A DNA stretch of 64,000 nt from Ancylostoma caninum (lineage: Eukaryota > Nematoda > Chromadorea > Rhabditida > Ancylostomatidae), in the NCBI GenBank assembly GCA_037903475.1, contig JBAJFG010000199.1, forward strand, positions 1 through 64,000, given 5' to 3'. Below are positions 12,201 to 23,400 of the stretch, one piece after another. The position numbers and the translations under genes are program-made. How positions within the stretch are numbered: position 1 is the first letter of the stretch; each line of letters opens with the position of its first letter. The notes beneath the pieces were generated by a model. It was not told the origin of the DNA. It searched no databases and worked only from the letters and a program-made list of their open reading frames with translations.

Positions 12201-15200
12201 AGACTCAGCACATCATAAATGTGAAGAGAATACAGACAACAATGGCTTACCTGCAGAGAAAATGGGACATTCGTCGCGAACACGCCTGGCCGTGTTCGTG
12301 CGCGGACGAGTTTTCCCCTCCGCGAAAGCCATTGCGGCGCGTGGTTTTGGCCGAGTCCCGCCATGAAACCCTGTGAATTGAATGTATTCCGTTTTCCCTT
12401 TGTGCCAAACAACGCACCGCAATGGCTTTTGCGCCGGGGAAAATTCGTCCGCGCGCGAACACGGCCAGGCGTGTTCGCGACGAATGTTCCATTTTCTCTG
12501 CAGGTAAGCCATCATTGTCTGTGTTCGTTTCACATTTATTATGTGCTGAGTCTGTACTTCATCACCCACAGCTCAGCTCGGAGTCGAGGATTTCAGCTCC
12601 TGCTGCCTTTAACAGACTGATATCTAAGCGATTGAGGGGACTATATGATTGAAACTTTTTTTGAACGGCGATTGACGAAGAAGTATGTTGTAGAGTCCAT
12701 AGTTTTCGTAGATGTTAATAAGAGTGACTAATGATTTAAACTATTTTAACGACTTAAACTATTTCTATGATGAGGAACAAACTCCTACTTCCCAGTACGG
12801 CTCCAACTAACACAGCACACTTCAGAATCATGACCATTCAGTGTAAATCGCGGGAGTCCGGCGCGATTCCGACGTTCAACAGAAACCTGGCCGTCAGAAA
12901 ATTGATGCAGGTCCTACAAAAGAAATAAACCATAATACTATATCAAGGAAACGGAAATTTTGTCCGGAAGAAGTTGGCGAGGAGAATTCCAGGCTTGCTA
13001 CACACATAGGCGATGACAAACCTGCCATTCCTCACCTGCAAATCCCACACTACAGCTTGCTGGTTTTTTGAGCCGCATAGCAGATGATCGCTAACTGGAG
13101 ATGCTTGTACCTGAAATGTTGCAGTCTATCACGAAGTAAGAAAAATCCGGATAAACTGGTGCACCATGTAATTCAATGATGAAAAACCTTACCTGCACAT
13201 AGAATGATTCTATTGAAGCTCCAGTGAAGTGTCGAACTGTAATACAGAAACGTAACAAAAGTCGAGAATTTTGACGGCGAAAGGTACAAATACGTGAACA
13301 AAGCTTGCAGCAAGAACTGATAGCAATATCAAAACATCAAAACCATCTACCAACCAGGCTTGGTATTGCTTGTTAATATTCCGTACTCGTACACGCAATT
13401 ATCTGTCACGGCTGCAAATAGTGAACTGCCAAACCGGTCAAGGCAAAGACTGGTAACTCCTTAAAAAAACGTTTATGACCCATTAACAATCCGAAATAGG
13501 ATATCATCTCATGGCACAAACCTGCGTCTTTGCTAATAGGTACCTCCAAAACTGATAATACATGGCCCTCTTCTTTCACTGCAATCTTTCGAGTATCCCA
13601 AAGTCGCAAGCCACTGGAAACTTGAGAACTGTTATTCCTTTTTTTAACCTCTAAATCTCATATTACTGCTTCCACTTGATTGTTACGAATTTTTGTTCTT
13701 CTTGGGAATAGTCTATTGTTAGCTAATGCCACTCACACTAAGATATATGATAGATTGATAGATATATAGATATCGCACAGTCGTAATGTTTCATTTAGAC
13801 ATTCGAATGCCGAAATTAAAACGCACATACCTCTTAGCATTAGATGATGCAGAAACAAGTGTGTATTCGTTGGCATAAACAAGGCTTGTAACGCTTGGAG
13901 GTTCCACCTTCTCCAGGCGACCAGACAGTCGCATCGATGTGGACTTCCTCTTCGGTGGCGTTCGAAGATCTCAAGCAAAGTTCTGATCGAGATAAAGCGT
14001 CCCGCTCCCCCAAACACCTGAGGAGACTGCGCCGCATGAGCCACAACAGCCGGAATTCCTCGTATCAACATATCAATAATATCGTAGCAATTTCCTATCA
14101 CGAAAAAGTTTGAGACGCGCACATTAAGATTGGTGGAAGACTTGGTTTCCACAAGGAATATTTATCACCCTCTTCTTAGTCATGAAGTTAGTACACCTCT
14201 CATATGTAGCTTGTAGACCCGAAACTAACGGAGAGGACTCTCAGATTTGAGCAGGCCACCCACCAGTTCACTTCATTCGACACGAGAATGGACCGAAAGT
14301 GATCCTCTCTGGGATTGTCTTTCAGGTGGAATTTACATCTAATGAAAAGGCTGCTCAAAGGTTATCTAGCACAGGGTATCCACGTGACTTAGCAGTTGGG
14401 CGGACCACCTACTCCGAAAGCATTCGCCATTCAAACTCAAGCAAACATACCATTAAAGGTGCAGGCTCCAGAAGTAAAGTCACAGGAAGATTCTCACCCT
14501 TTAAGACATGAGCATTCCTGTATACATTCACGGGTTTCTTCAATGACTGTCCTTGCCTTTGAAAACTGCTTGTCCTCGTATCCCACAGACGAATCTGCCC
14601 ATCTCGTCCACCAGTTGCAAAGACATCTGAGAAGAGTAGATAATTAATATGTAATGTCATTGAACGAAATTGTAGAAATGGGAGCTTGAAAAAATTTACT
14701 ACTCGAGTCTGGTGCAAAGCAAACACTGCGAACAGACATTTCATGGCCAAAATACAACGTGGATTGCTGATGTTGTAGGTCCCATAATCTAAAATACAAC
14801 GGTAAACATGTGATGAGTACTTTTGAAAAAAGAAACGATATAATGTTGGATGTCAGTGTTTGACTACGCAGCCACATGATGTCAGTGTTGGACTACACAG
14901 CCACATATTTTCCGCCGTGTTCGAGGTAGTAAGGCAAAACCAGTAATTTGTTTGGGTTGCTTAAGAATTGTAACAAAATGAGCTCACCGAACTGTAGTAT
15001 CCCCTGATATGGAGAGCAGCCTATTTTCGCAGTTGGGTACGCCCATAACGTCCATGATAGTTGCCTCATGAGCGGGAAAACCTTAACAATGAAGAGAGAC
15101 TTTCACATCGGACATGTGAAAAATGAGAGAGTAGTAATCCCAGTTGTACTCACACTGTAACATCGTTGCTTGAACTTCATGCTCGGACCCCACAACAGCT

Positions 15201-17017
15201 GCTACATCCGCAATGCCGATGTTGCCTTCGTCGTCACCAAGGTAAAGCAACGTTTCGGAGTGGGGTGAAAATCGACAGACGATCCAAGTGCACTAAATCG
15301 GGCAAACGATTTCCCTGCTCTCTACTACTGAATAATTGAGCCTAAGCAGAATTAGATTACCAGGGTGTATAACAGCAACACTTTTGTCCTTTATAATATT
15401 TTCAGCAAATTTCCCTTCTCTCAGCAACCATATATAGAAGAAGAAGAAATCACCTCCGGAAGTCATACAGCCAGTCAATGGCTCTTTTTGCGACCTGCTG
15501 TTTTTCAATTTAATTAGATCTCAAGTCATGGAAGAGCACTCACAGCCAGCAACCACGGAAATTTTGGTCTCTACTATTTCACCGCAGTTTTAACTCCCAA
15601 CTATGTCGAATTTTCTCAGAACTTTTTAGAAACTGAAAAAGTTCCAAAAAAGTGATGACCGTGTTGATCGGGCATGGTAATGCAGTAGTAAAGAATGTGT
15701 GGAAATTACTACAGAAGGCTAGTTCTATTATAAGGATAGATGAAGGTTGCAAGCCAAAACAAAAATGGTGGTTGCAAGCCAAAAATACGTAACTCTCCTT
15801 CACTGGTTCAGGAGCACTTCAGAAACTAGGGTAAACTTCAGCCAACGGACCTCCAAAAAACTTCGTTGAACCTTCCCGGGAAAGTTGTTAGAAGTGCTAA
15901 ATACGGATACCATATTCATTTGGTGCCGCAACTTCAATTCAGTCAAACTACGGTAGATATACGGTAGACACGGTATCTCACAGTATCTTCTGAATATTTG
16001 AAGATGATGATCACGACCGTCATATCAGTTTTATATCGCAGCCCATTTCGGGTCTGCAGCGTATGCCTGGTAAGGGCGCTGCGGTTCAGATTTGCGATTG
16101 GCTAACTCATTCAAATGGTCAATCACAGAGCTCGTTCGTGCCGCCCACTCCAGGTATAACGCTCCATACCCCCCATTTCGGATGAATTACGGTAGGATTA
16201 CCGAAAGAAATAGAGGAAGAATGTTCATTCGGAAAGGAGAACGCAAAATTATGTTGATATTCGTGATCAGCGTGTGGAACTAACCCTCTGTGCTAAGGTT
16301 ACGAAGTTTCAGTGATATAAATTATATACATAATGTAGCCCCACAAAATTGGAATTACGGTACAAAATAAATAAACTATTGGCGCACTGCACCCCAAGCA
16401 ACTTTCCTGAGCGAAGCTCCAGCGGAAAAAATTTTTCGAATTCTTAGGGCCGAAAAAGTGAAGCAGTGCTGCGACAACGGCCGTCATGCTGAAACGCACC
16501 CAGGAGAGAGAAGGATAAAAATCGCTCATGTTACAGCAGACACCTTCAACAGTGCAATTTCGCGAAACTATCGATACCATTGCTTTAGTTCCAAAACATT
16601 CAAAAACTCAAAAAAAAAGAAAAAAGGTCATGGATACAGGCCTTACGATTGCTACCGATCAAAGCAACTCCCAGCTCAAGACAAATTTTTTTCAGCACAG
16701 GATCTTTTCACTCGTTGATAGGGCTGTATTTATGGAAGCCTTTGCGGATGGTCTTAGATAGCACTCTAGAGGGTTAGTATGCCATTTAATTCCTCTCGCT
16801 TTGACTATTACAGTTCCTCATTTAATTTACAAGCCCAGTGGGAAGAAGGATGAAAGGACCGAAGTGGAGAAATAAACGAAGAACGCCAACTCACATCACT
16901 TCCGCTTTCGCCATTTGAAGCACGTGCCCATCCCGCCGATCGGTACTGTTCAAGGTGTCTCGCTGGATATCGGTGCTTCCTATTCCGTATTGGATTTGCA
17001 GTTTGAATAATATCCAT
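9237..17017 (-). CDS. cdt-2: CDT2/DTL, WD40 substrate receptor of CRL4 ubiquitin ligase
   Basis: CDT2 binds DDB1-CUL4 and delivers PCNA-bound proteins such as CDT1 for ubiquitination in S phase. Fourteen exons read right to left: 17017-16895, 15292-15154, 15081-14988, 14788-14703, 14626-14498, 13969-13831, 13613-13522, 13459-13355, 13236-13193, 13110-13036, 12913-12789, 11791-11639, 9737-9598, 9427-9237. Phases join throughout and total exactly 545 codons. WD40 signatures follow the order in human DTL: a GDTTVRLWDLQ blade, ATGGRDGQIRLWDTR, a basic insert (TPPKRK), SGLRLWDTRK, SLCLDRFGSSLFAAVTDN (human SLILDSTGSTLFANCTDD), and GHDSEVCCVSWS followed by ASMDDEHFRVW. After the propeller a short tail ends LPTYFENLLPGSRKEDPSR; its TYF resembles the C-terminal PCNA-binding (PIP) motif of human CDT2. 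At 544 residues it is shorter than human DTL (about 730), mainly in the tail. The exon-4 donor could be 14700 instead of 14703. The ATG follows a 3' splice site at 17031, suggesting spliced-leader addition. Confidence 0.9.
10418..10555. mobile_element. Foldback element, CAGGGAACGTCAATC ends, copy 1
   Basis: Starts CAGGGAACGTCAATCGCGATT and ends with the inverted AATCGTGATTGACGTTCCCTG. The interior is GC-rich and partly palindromic. A related copy is at about 29961-30126. It lies in the last long intron of cdt-2, and no transposase is present. Confidence 0.7.
10900..11180 (-). other. Exon-like open frame of unknown identity
   Basis: A minus-strand frame reads smoothly through LITAGDADVGFFFIELSRG and ends at a possible donor near 11024. 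It lies in the cdt-2 intron between 11639 and 9737, but in that reading frame it does not join the neighbouring cdt-2 exons, which splice directly to each other. It may be a fossil exon or mobile-element fragment; I cannot name it. Confidence 0.25.
12142..12612. mobile_element. TTAA-flanked palindromic MITE, copy 1
   Basis: About 471 bp bounded by TTAA on both sides, with inverted ends AGGCAGCAGGAGCTGAA. The arms run about 200 bp each and meet at a non-palindromic centre that contains GCCATGAAACCCTGTGAATT. All open frames here (12020-12652, both strands) are shadows of the palindrome. TTAA target duplication suggests mobilisation by a piggyBac-type transposase. Located in a cdt-2 intron. Confidence 0.85.
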
Positions 17018-17434
17018 AAAATCTGCAATACTGAAGCGTTTTCGAAGGAAACAGACGGACTACCTGATGTAAGCAGAAATAGTCCGTGAAATGAGGTCTA
17101 TAAGTGTGTTGAATCCTATTCAAGAGAAGTAGAGTTGCTCTCAACTCTCCATATGAGGTCTCCGATGCATGACAATGCCCATAAATCCCTACCTATCACC
17201 TGAAACTGCTGGAAAAACTGAGTGCGGTAACTTCAAGAGCAAGGAAACAAATTGAAGCTTCAGTATTCGCGCTCATTGACTGGAGCGCGCCACCGGTTCG
17301 CATTGGAGCGAGACTCACACGGCACCTGCCAGATTCGCTGAAGCTCGTAAAAATTACTCGAGGTAGTCGTTCTTTACCTCTATTTAGTTCTTTTCTTAAT
17401 TGGAGTAAATTGTAGCTATTCGGTGGGTACAGCA
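17018..17434. promoter_or_regulatory. Divergent intergenic region, cdt-2 / importin-alpha
   Basis: Only 417 bp separate the two start codons, which face away from each other, so a shared bidirectional promoter is inferred. Each ATG lies shortly behind an AG acceptor (17031 on the minus strand for cdt-2; TACAG ending at 17432 for importin-alpha), as expected for trans-splicing. A plus-strand frame at about 17200-17400 looks protein-like but has no start or acceptor that joins it to importin-alpha. Confidence 0.55.
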
Positions 17435-20400
17435 ATGGCTTCTTCACCAAAACTTTCAGGAAATCATCTTCGTTTCATGTGCAACAATGACGATGCAGGA
17501 GTATCGAACCCAGAGACCAGCCACTACGAGAGTTTGTATAAACTCAAAGGTAGTCCTTATTCCTCACTGCTTTTGTAGCTGGAAAGAAGTTCTTCATGAG
17601 ATACACTTGTGACCCTGTTTTCCACCCCATTTGGGCGTCTGAGGTTTATACATAAATTAATTCATTAGAGGTCGTTTTTTGAAGCGATACACCTGGTTCC
17701 GAGTGGGTAGATGCCTCGACAAATCTCTCTAAATCAAAAGCATCATGAACGGTTTTTTGGCGTTTCTGCGGTGAACGGTTTATGGAAGAAACGCTGGTGT
17801 TCCAGCGTTTCTTGACCTCATCTCAATATCCCTTAGTGCCAAGAAAGAGCCGTGGTTATCATGGCATCTGCATGAAATTTGGCTTGGTTCTGAGGACGTA
17901 TACGGCGTTCATATCAGAAAACTGATTCGTGCGTAAGAAAACTGGAGCTTGCGTGAACTTAACAACATGTCAGGCGAGCATTCTTGCAAACTCGTCCTAC
18001 CACTTTTTAGCATAATCCATGAAATGATCATTGGGGATAATTGGACTTTTCTGAACGCACGAGACCAATCCGTATGGTGTACAGAACATCGTTTTGACTA
18101 CATCCAGTCCGTCTATAATAGGGTTGAGAATGGAGGGGGGTAGTAGGTGGGGAGTTGTTGCGGAATAGTGGTAATGGCTCTGAAGGAGAGAATATTTCTC
18201 TGCAGTTTTGGCTGGGTGACCCGGTTGACTTCTGCATAGTCATGCCCCGCTGATGATATTGATGATCTTGAATAATATCACTATGAAACCTTAATCGGAT
18301 GCTGGCAAAAGCACTTATCGTCAGATGTGCGCTTTTAACTTGCGAAAGAAGTCTTCCATTATTCTTCTTTAGGTCTGTCAAGCGAAGAGTTGAGAAAGCG
18401 ACGTCGAATATCAGAAGTTCAAATAAGGAAGCAGAAGCAAGAGGATTTTTTCAATAGTAAGAGAAGACTAGACAACGATGAGGTGGAGGTAAGATATGGC
18501 TGAATATTCTTACTGCGATTCCTATCACATCTGATTTCTTTAGTTCAAGTATAGTGTGTTTCACCGGGGAACATACTTGTGAAAGCATTAGAGAAAAAGA
18601 GATGTGTTCCACTGAGGAACATATTGGGGTGGGCAAAATGTCGGTGCGGTTTTTTTTCGACTCATTGATTACTAGGATTTGAACTAAGTTCGATTGCGTA
18701 TCATAAGTCATCTTGTAGCTCGTTTTGCTCTCTACGAGTATTATAACAAGTTTCCCCAATGTCTGCTGCGTCCTATCTTCTTTCACATGAAGTGTGACCC
18801 TCCCCCCTCCCCCCGCCCCATTTCCACAACAAGAGCGAACATCTCCGACACCCCAACTGTTCGACTACAATAGTGGAACAAATGCACCTCAAGCTGCTAG
18901 TGGTGTCAACAGCGTCTTAATGGAAATCATTACTGTTGAAGAGATAGCGCAGAAGTGTATGTCTGCTTCAGGGAGGTCGATTTTGGGCTGCAGGATGCTA
19001 GTCGTTCTGGACGCACTTCCCTGAAGTTATGCGACAGTTATTCGCAGGATCTTGCACTAGTTACGAAAAAGAAGCACTGCGGATATAAAATCTCAGCAAC
19101 ACCCAAGTTGAATGAACCAGTTCGTGAAAATACGATATGTGCTCACAAAGAATTCACCTCTCACATTGAGAACGTGCGACTCCTCTGTGGGAATTTCGCC
19201 AAAGACTCCGACGTATTGGATTGAAGGGTAATTCTGCCTTACCAACTCTAAATGTCCCGGACTGTCGCCAACCACTTATGTTTTCTACATGGCTAGGCAT
19301 TTTACAAAGTTCCATTCAAGAGTCGCAGTTGACGGCCACAAATTGAGTCATCTCAAACAATTTGGCTTTTCACGAAGATGGAACTGAAGGGATCATCTGC
19401 TTCTGGTAGCACTATCAGAGGAAAAAAAAGGGCTATGTAATTGTGATTGTAACTTCCCTTGCGGCTGATGTTGTTTGTAGAAAACATTGGTAATGACTGT
19501 CATGGAAAAACCGCACGACATAGCTGGAGTACCCTGAGAATGAGTCTCACCCAACCTTCACTTTTTGGTCGACCCTGGGACTGGAGAAGTGTTGAGGAAA
19601 CATGATTAACTGGTAACAGTACTACTGGAAAATATTCGGAGATTGGAGCTGAAGGGAAACTATGGATGAGAATAGACTGGAGAAAAATGAATTTTTTTGA
19701 ATTTTCACCGTTTATTTTCAGAAATACCCGGAGCCCGACTGCAAAACTCTAATGTGAGAACAGGTAAGCACAACATAATGACTTTAAAGGAAAATTCACT
19801 GCATGCATAGATTGCACAATATTATCAGAACGGCGTGCCAAATTTCTGAAAAAATTCAGACGCGTAGAAGTAGGAACCGTGAACCTTTTCCAAATATCAG
19901 GTTGCTAGAAAATAGAGGAAGATTTGCTCTTTCTAAAAGTATCCGAATTTCCCTGATTGCTTTTGAATCCACGTCGAAATTTTTCTACCAATTTGGGCTA
20001 TTTTCGAACTTTGAGTGGATTTTTCAGGATTCATTGAAATCCTTTTCCGGATGTCAGGTTGCCAGCGTGTTCAGCTGACGATTCTGCGTCGATTGATACC
20101 TAAATGCAGGATGGATCTTCTCTGGGAAGCTCGGAATGGCGACCGGTGAGAACGCCATAACGGGCGTTCTCATTTGCCCTTGTCTGCGTCTCTTCCATCT
20201 CTGTACTTCCTCGTTTTTGCGATGAGAATGCCCGTTATAGCGTTCTCACCAACCGGCATTCCGAGCTTCCCAGCCAAGATCCATCCTGCATCCAGGTATC
20301 AATCGACGCAGAATCGTTAGCTGAACACGCTGGCAACCTGACATCCGGAAAAGGATTTCAATGAATCCTGAAAAATCCACTCAAAGTTCGAAAATAGCCC

Positions 20401-23400
20401 AAATTGGTAGAAAAATTTTGACGTGGATTCAAAAGCAATCAGGGAAATTTGGATACCTTTAGAAAGAGCAAATCTTCCTCTATTTCCTAGCAACCTGACA
20501 TTTGGAAAAGGTTCACTACTGCGCTACTTCTGCGCGTCTGAATTTTTTCAGAAATTTGGCACGCCGTTCTGATAATATTATGCAATCTATGCATGAAATG
20601 AATTTTCCTTTGAAGTCATTATGTTGTGCTTACTTGTATTCACATTAGTTTTGCAGTCGGGTTCCGGATCTTTCTGAAAATAAACGTTGAAAATTCAAAA
20701 AAATTCATTTTTCTCCAGTCTATTCTCATCCATAGTTTCCCTTCAGCTCCAATCTCCGAATATTTTCCAGTAGTACTGTTACCAGTTAATCATGTTTCCT
20801 CAACACTTCTCCATTCCCAGGGTCGACCAAAAAGTGAAGGTTGGGTGAGACTCATTCTCAGGGTATTCCAGCTATGTCTACGACAACAGGAAATGGAAAG
20901 TCCCTTGAAAATTGACATCGCTAGGACGTTCCGAAGAACAGGAACTACTCGCATACCCGCTTTCAACAGCGACTGGGAACTAGGACAGAATTTGCCCCAA
21001 GAATTCTTTGAACATTTATTTTCCAGTAGTACTGTTACTCTGCCACTACCACTTAATCATGTTTCTTAATCATGTTCAAATGCTCAGGATAATCCCCCTC
21101 CTACCCCCCCCCCCGGTCGACGCCCCTGGCGTTGAGTGTGACTTTCACGGACCCGTTCTCACAACTATTCCACCTATGCCGCACGAACTTATTCTCCAAC
21201 CTAATAATTGTGAAGATATTAGAGAAAGCGAGGAATAGTGCCGTATTCGGAGACGGTCGAGAAATCAAACCATGGATACAGATACTAAACTGTTGTCTCT
21301 TGAGACGGACTGAACCAATACAAGCATTTTGGCTCAAACCTACATGACGAAAGGTTCACGTCATTTGGGCACTGTTTTTGTCCACATTTTTGAAGTTTAC
21401 GATCAGTTTTCAACCAACTTTATTCAGTTTACGCTCGCAGACGACTGCTGTATCATACCAAAGGCTGTTCTGGACATGATAAAGAGCGGTAACTTTCAAA
21501 ACGAATCTGCTGGTCTGAAGTTTCTACGATCTAAAATCTCTGAAAGCGCCGGTATATTTTCATTCGTTTTCATCATTTTTTACTATGTCTTACCACTTTG
21601 GTTCTGTTTTTTTTCTGTCGCTATATGTATTTCACGTGGGTGGAGCATAGCACCATGCAGTTTTAATGCTAATCGATTGTGGATGACTCATGCTGTAGTG
21701 ATTCTAACGACCCGATTCGATAGGTATCTGAATTTATGGCGCAGGTTGCTATACTCCACGTGAATTATAGCAACAGCATTTGTTCTGAGTTCATTATATC
21801 ATTGTAGAGGATGTGAATTGCATGTCGAGTTTGGGTGATATTTCACTGATCTCTCAACTCACTCGCCTCCTCATTCGCGGTGACGAGGAATTGGTCGACG
21901 ACTTATCGTGGATTCTTGTAAATATGTTTCGTCGACACGAAAAACAGCCGTTTACGGACGAAGTCCGTGGTCAAGTGCTTCCGACGTTTTGTGGTCTAAT
22001 CCGACGAGCTGCCTCTCCAAAGTATATGTTGGTTATTCTTACTGAACCTTTGTTTCCCACTTACCTTTGGTTTTTCTGGAAAGTCGAGTTTCTTTCATTT
22101 CTTTCGATTCCAAACTAGTATTAAAGGGTCCCCGCTCAGCTGGAGAACTCTGTTTTATCGCAGCTTTTGTGGTCCATTGCTAGCTTGGTGGAAGTCTCAC
22201 CTGCGAATAGGAATTTCGTGGTTGCTAATGGCATAGTGCAGGATATTCTGAACATCGCGTCCAGGTGCGATGATCAATTATGTAAATTTTCTTATTGCAC
22301 AATAACTTCACGTAGTTTTTTTTTTTTCTTTTCAGGAACAAGAAACTTGTCATCCTCAGACACATAATGTTCCTGATAGCTGTTCTATTTGCAGACATCC
22401 ATGAGTTTACTCCTGATATAGCTGAGGTAATTTCATTTTGTTTCCTACAATTCTTCAGAAAGATATGTCATGCTTAATCAATTCTCCTTTGAAAATACGA
22501 GTGACACATAACGTCCACCATCGAACGAAATAAGAAAAGCTCACAAAGAAAAGAAAAAAATTCTCCCGGATATTCGTGACTCGATCATCAGTTCTTAAGT
22601 TCATCATTCGGTCTCGTAACGTTGCCATTACACTTTCGATTTACACTGAGGCTAAATTAATTCATCCGATTGTCATCCTCTTCTTTTTTTTAAGAACTGC
22701 AACTATCAACTTCGATTTCAAATTTTCTGACTCTATCTTCTTACCTTAACCCTTAACCCACTATTTTGTGCTATTTTTCTTCAACTAGTGGGCAGCCGGT
22801 TTCACATGCGACATTGGTTATAAGTAGCCGTTCTTTCTACGTGCATATTTTTGTAAGGTTTTCCTGGATAGGTAACTTCTTTTATAAAAACCGCAACTTA
22901 GACTTTTTCAAATTAATTATGGACTTGTCCCTAGTTGTAGTTGAAGATGATGCCCGTTATGAATGTATTAAAAGTCCTTTGACCTGAATTTGGAAGGAAT
23001 TCGCTTTTGGGCACCCAGAATGTACACGACCTTCTCCTGACTGCTTTTCTAGTTTTTCTTTATGTTTATCGTTATGAGCTGAATATTTAGCTTTGTCCAC
23101 TGTTGCCCCTTATTGCTTCTCAGTTGTCCTCTGAGGACGAGACAATACAGGCGGATGCCGTTCGGGCTTGCAAGCTTATGTCTGAATGCGTCGAATTCTT
23201 TGGGGTAAGTTCACGTTGTTAAATGTCTCCATTGTTGCTGGCTCAAGGATTCTCTTGCTTTTGTAGTTCGATGAGTTTTTGTAAAGGTTTGTCGCCGTTT
23301 GCCAATCATGAAAGGAATGCAAGTAATCATCTGACAAGAGCGAGGATTTCCGTGGATGCTTCATCTAATTAAATGGCATAATGTCCATAATACTGCACGT

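Noticed and set aside
12020..12652. Overlapping open frames of 67-130 codons on both strands
   Set aside because: They are readings of the two arms of the palindromic MITE; the same peptides appear on opposite strands and again at 27210-27859.
17200..17400. Plus-strand frame reading LLEKLSAVTSRARKQIEASV
   Set aside because: Looks protein-like but has no start, no acceptor and no phase link to importin-alpha, whose ATG at 17435 lies 2 bases behind a good acceptor.
19803..21069. Open frames of 91 and 147 codons in the importin-alpha intron
   Set aside because: They lie mostly in the arms of the giant hairpin and show no protein features.
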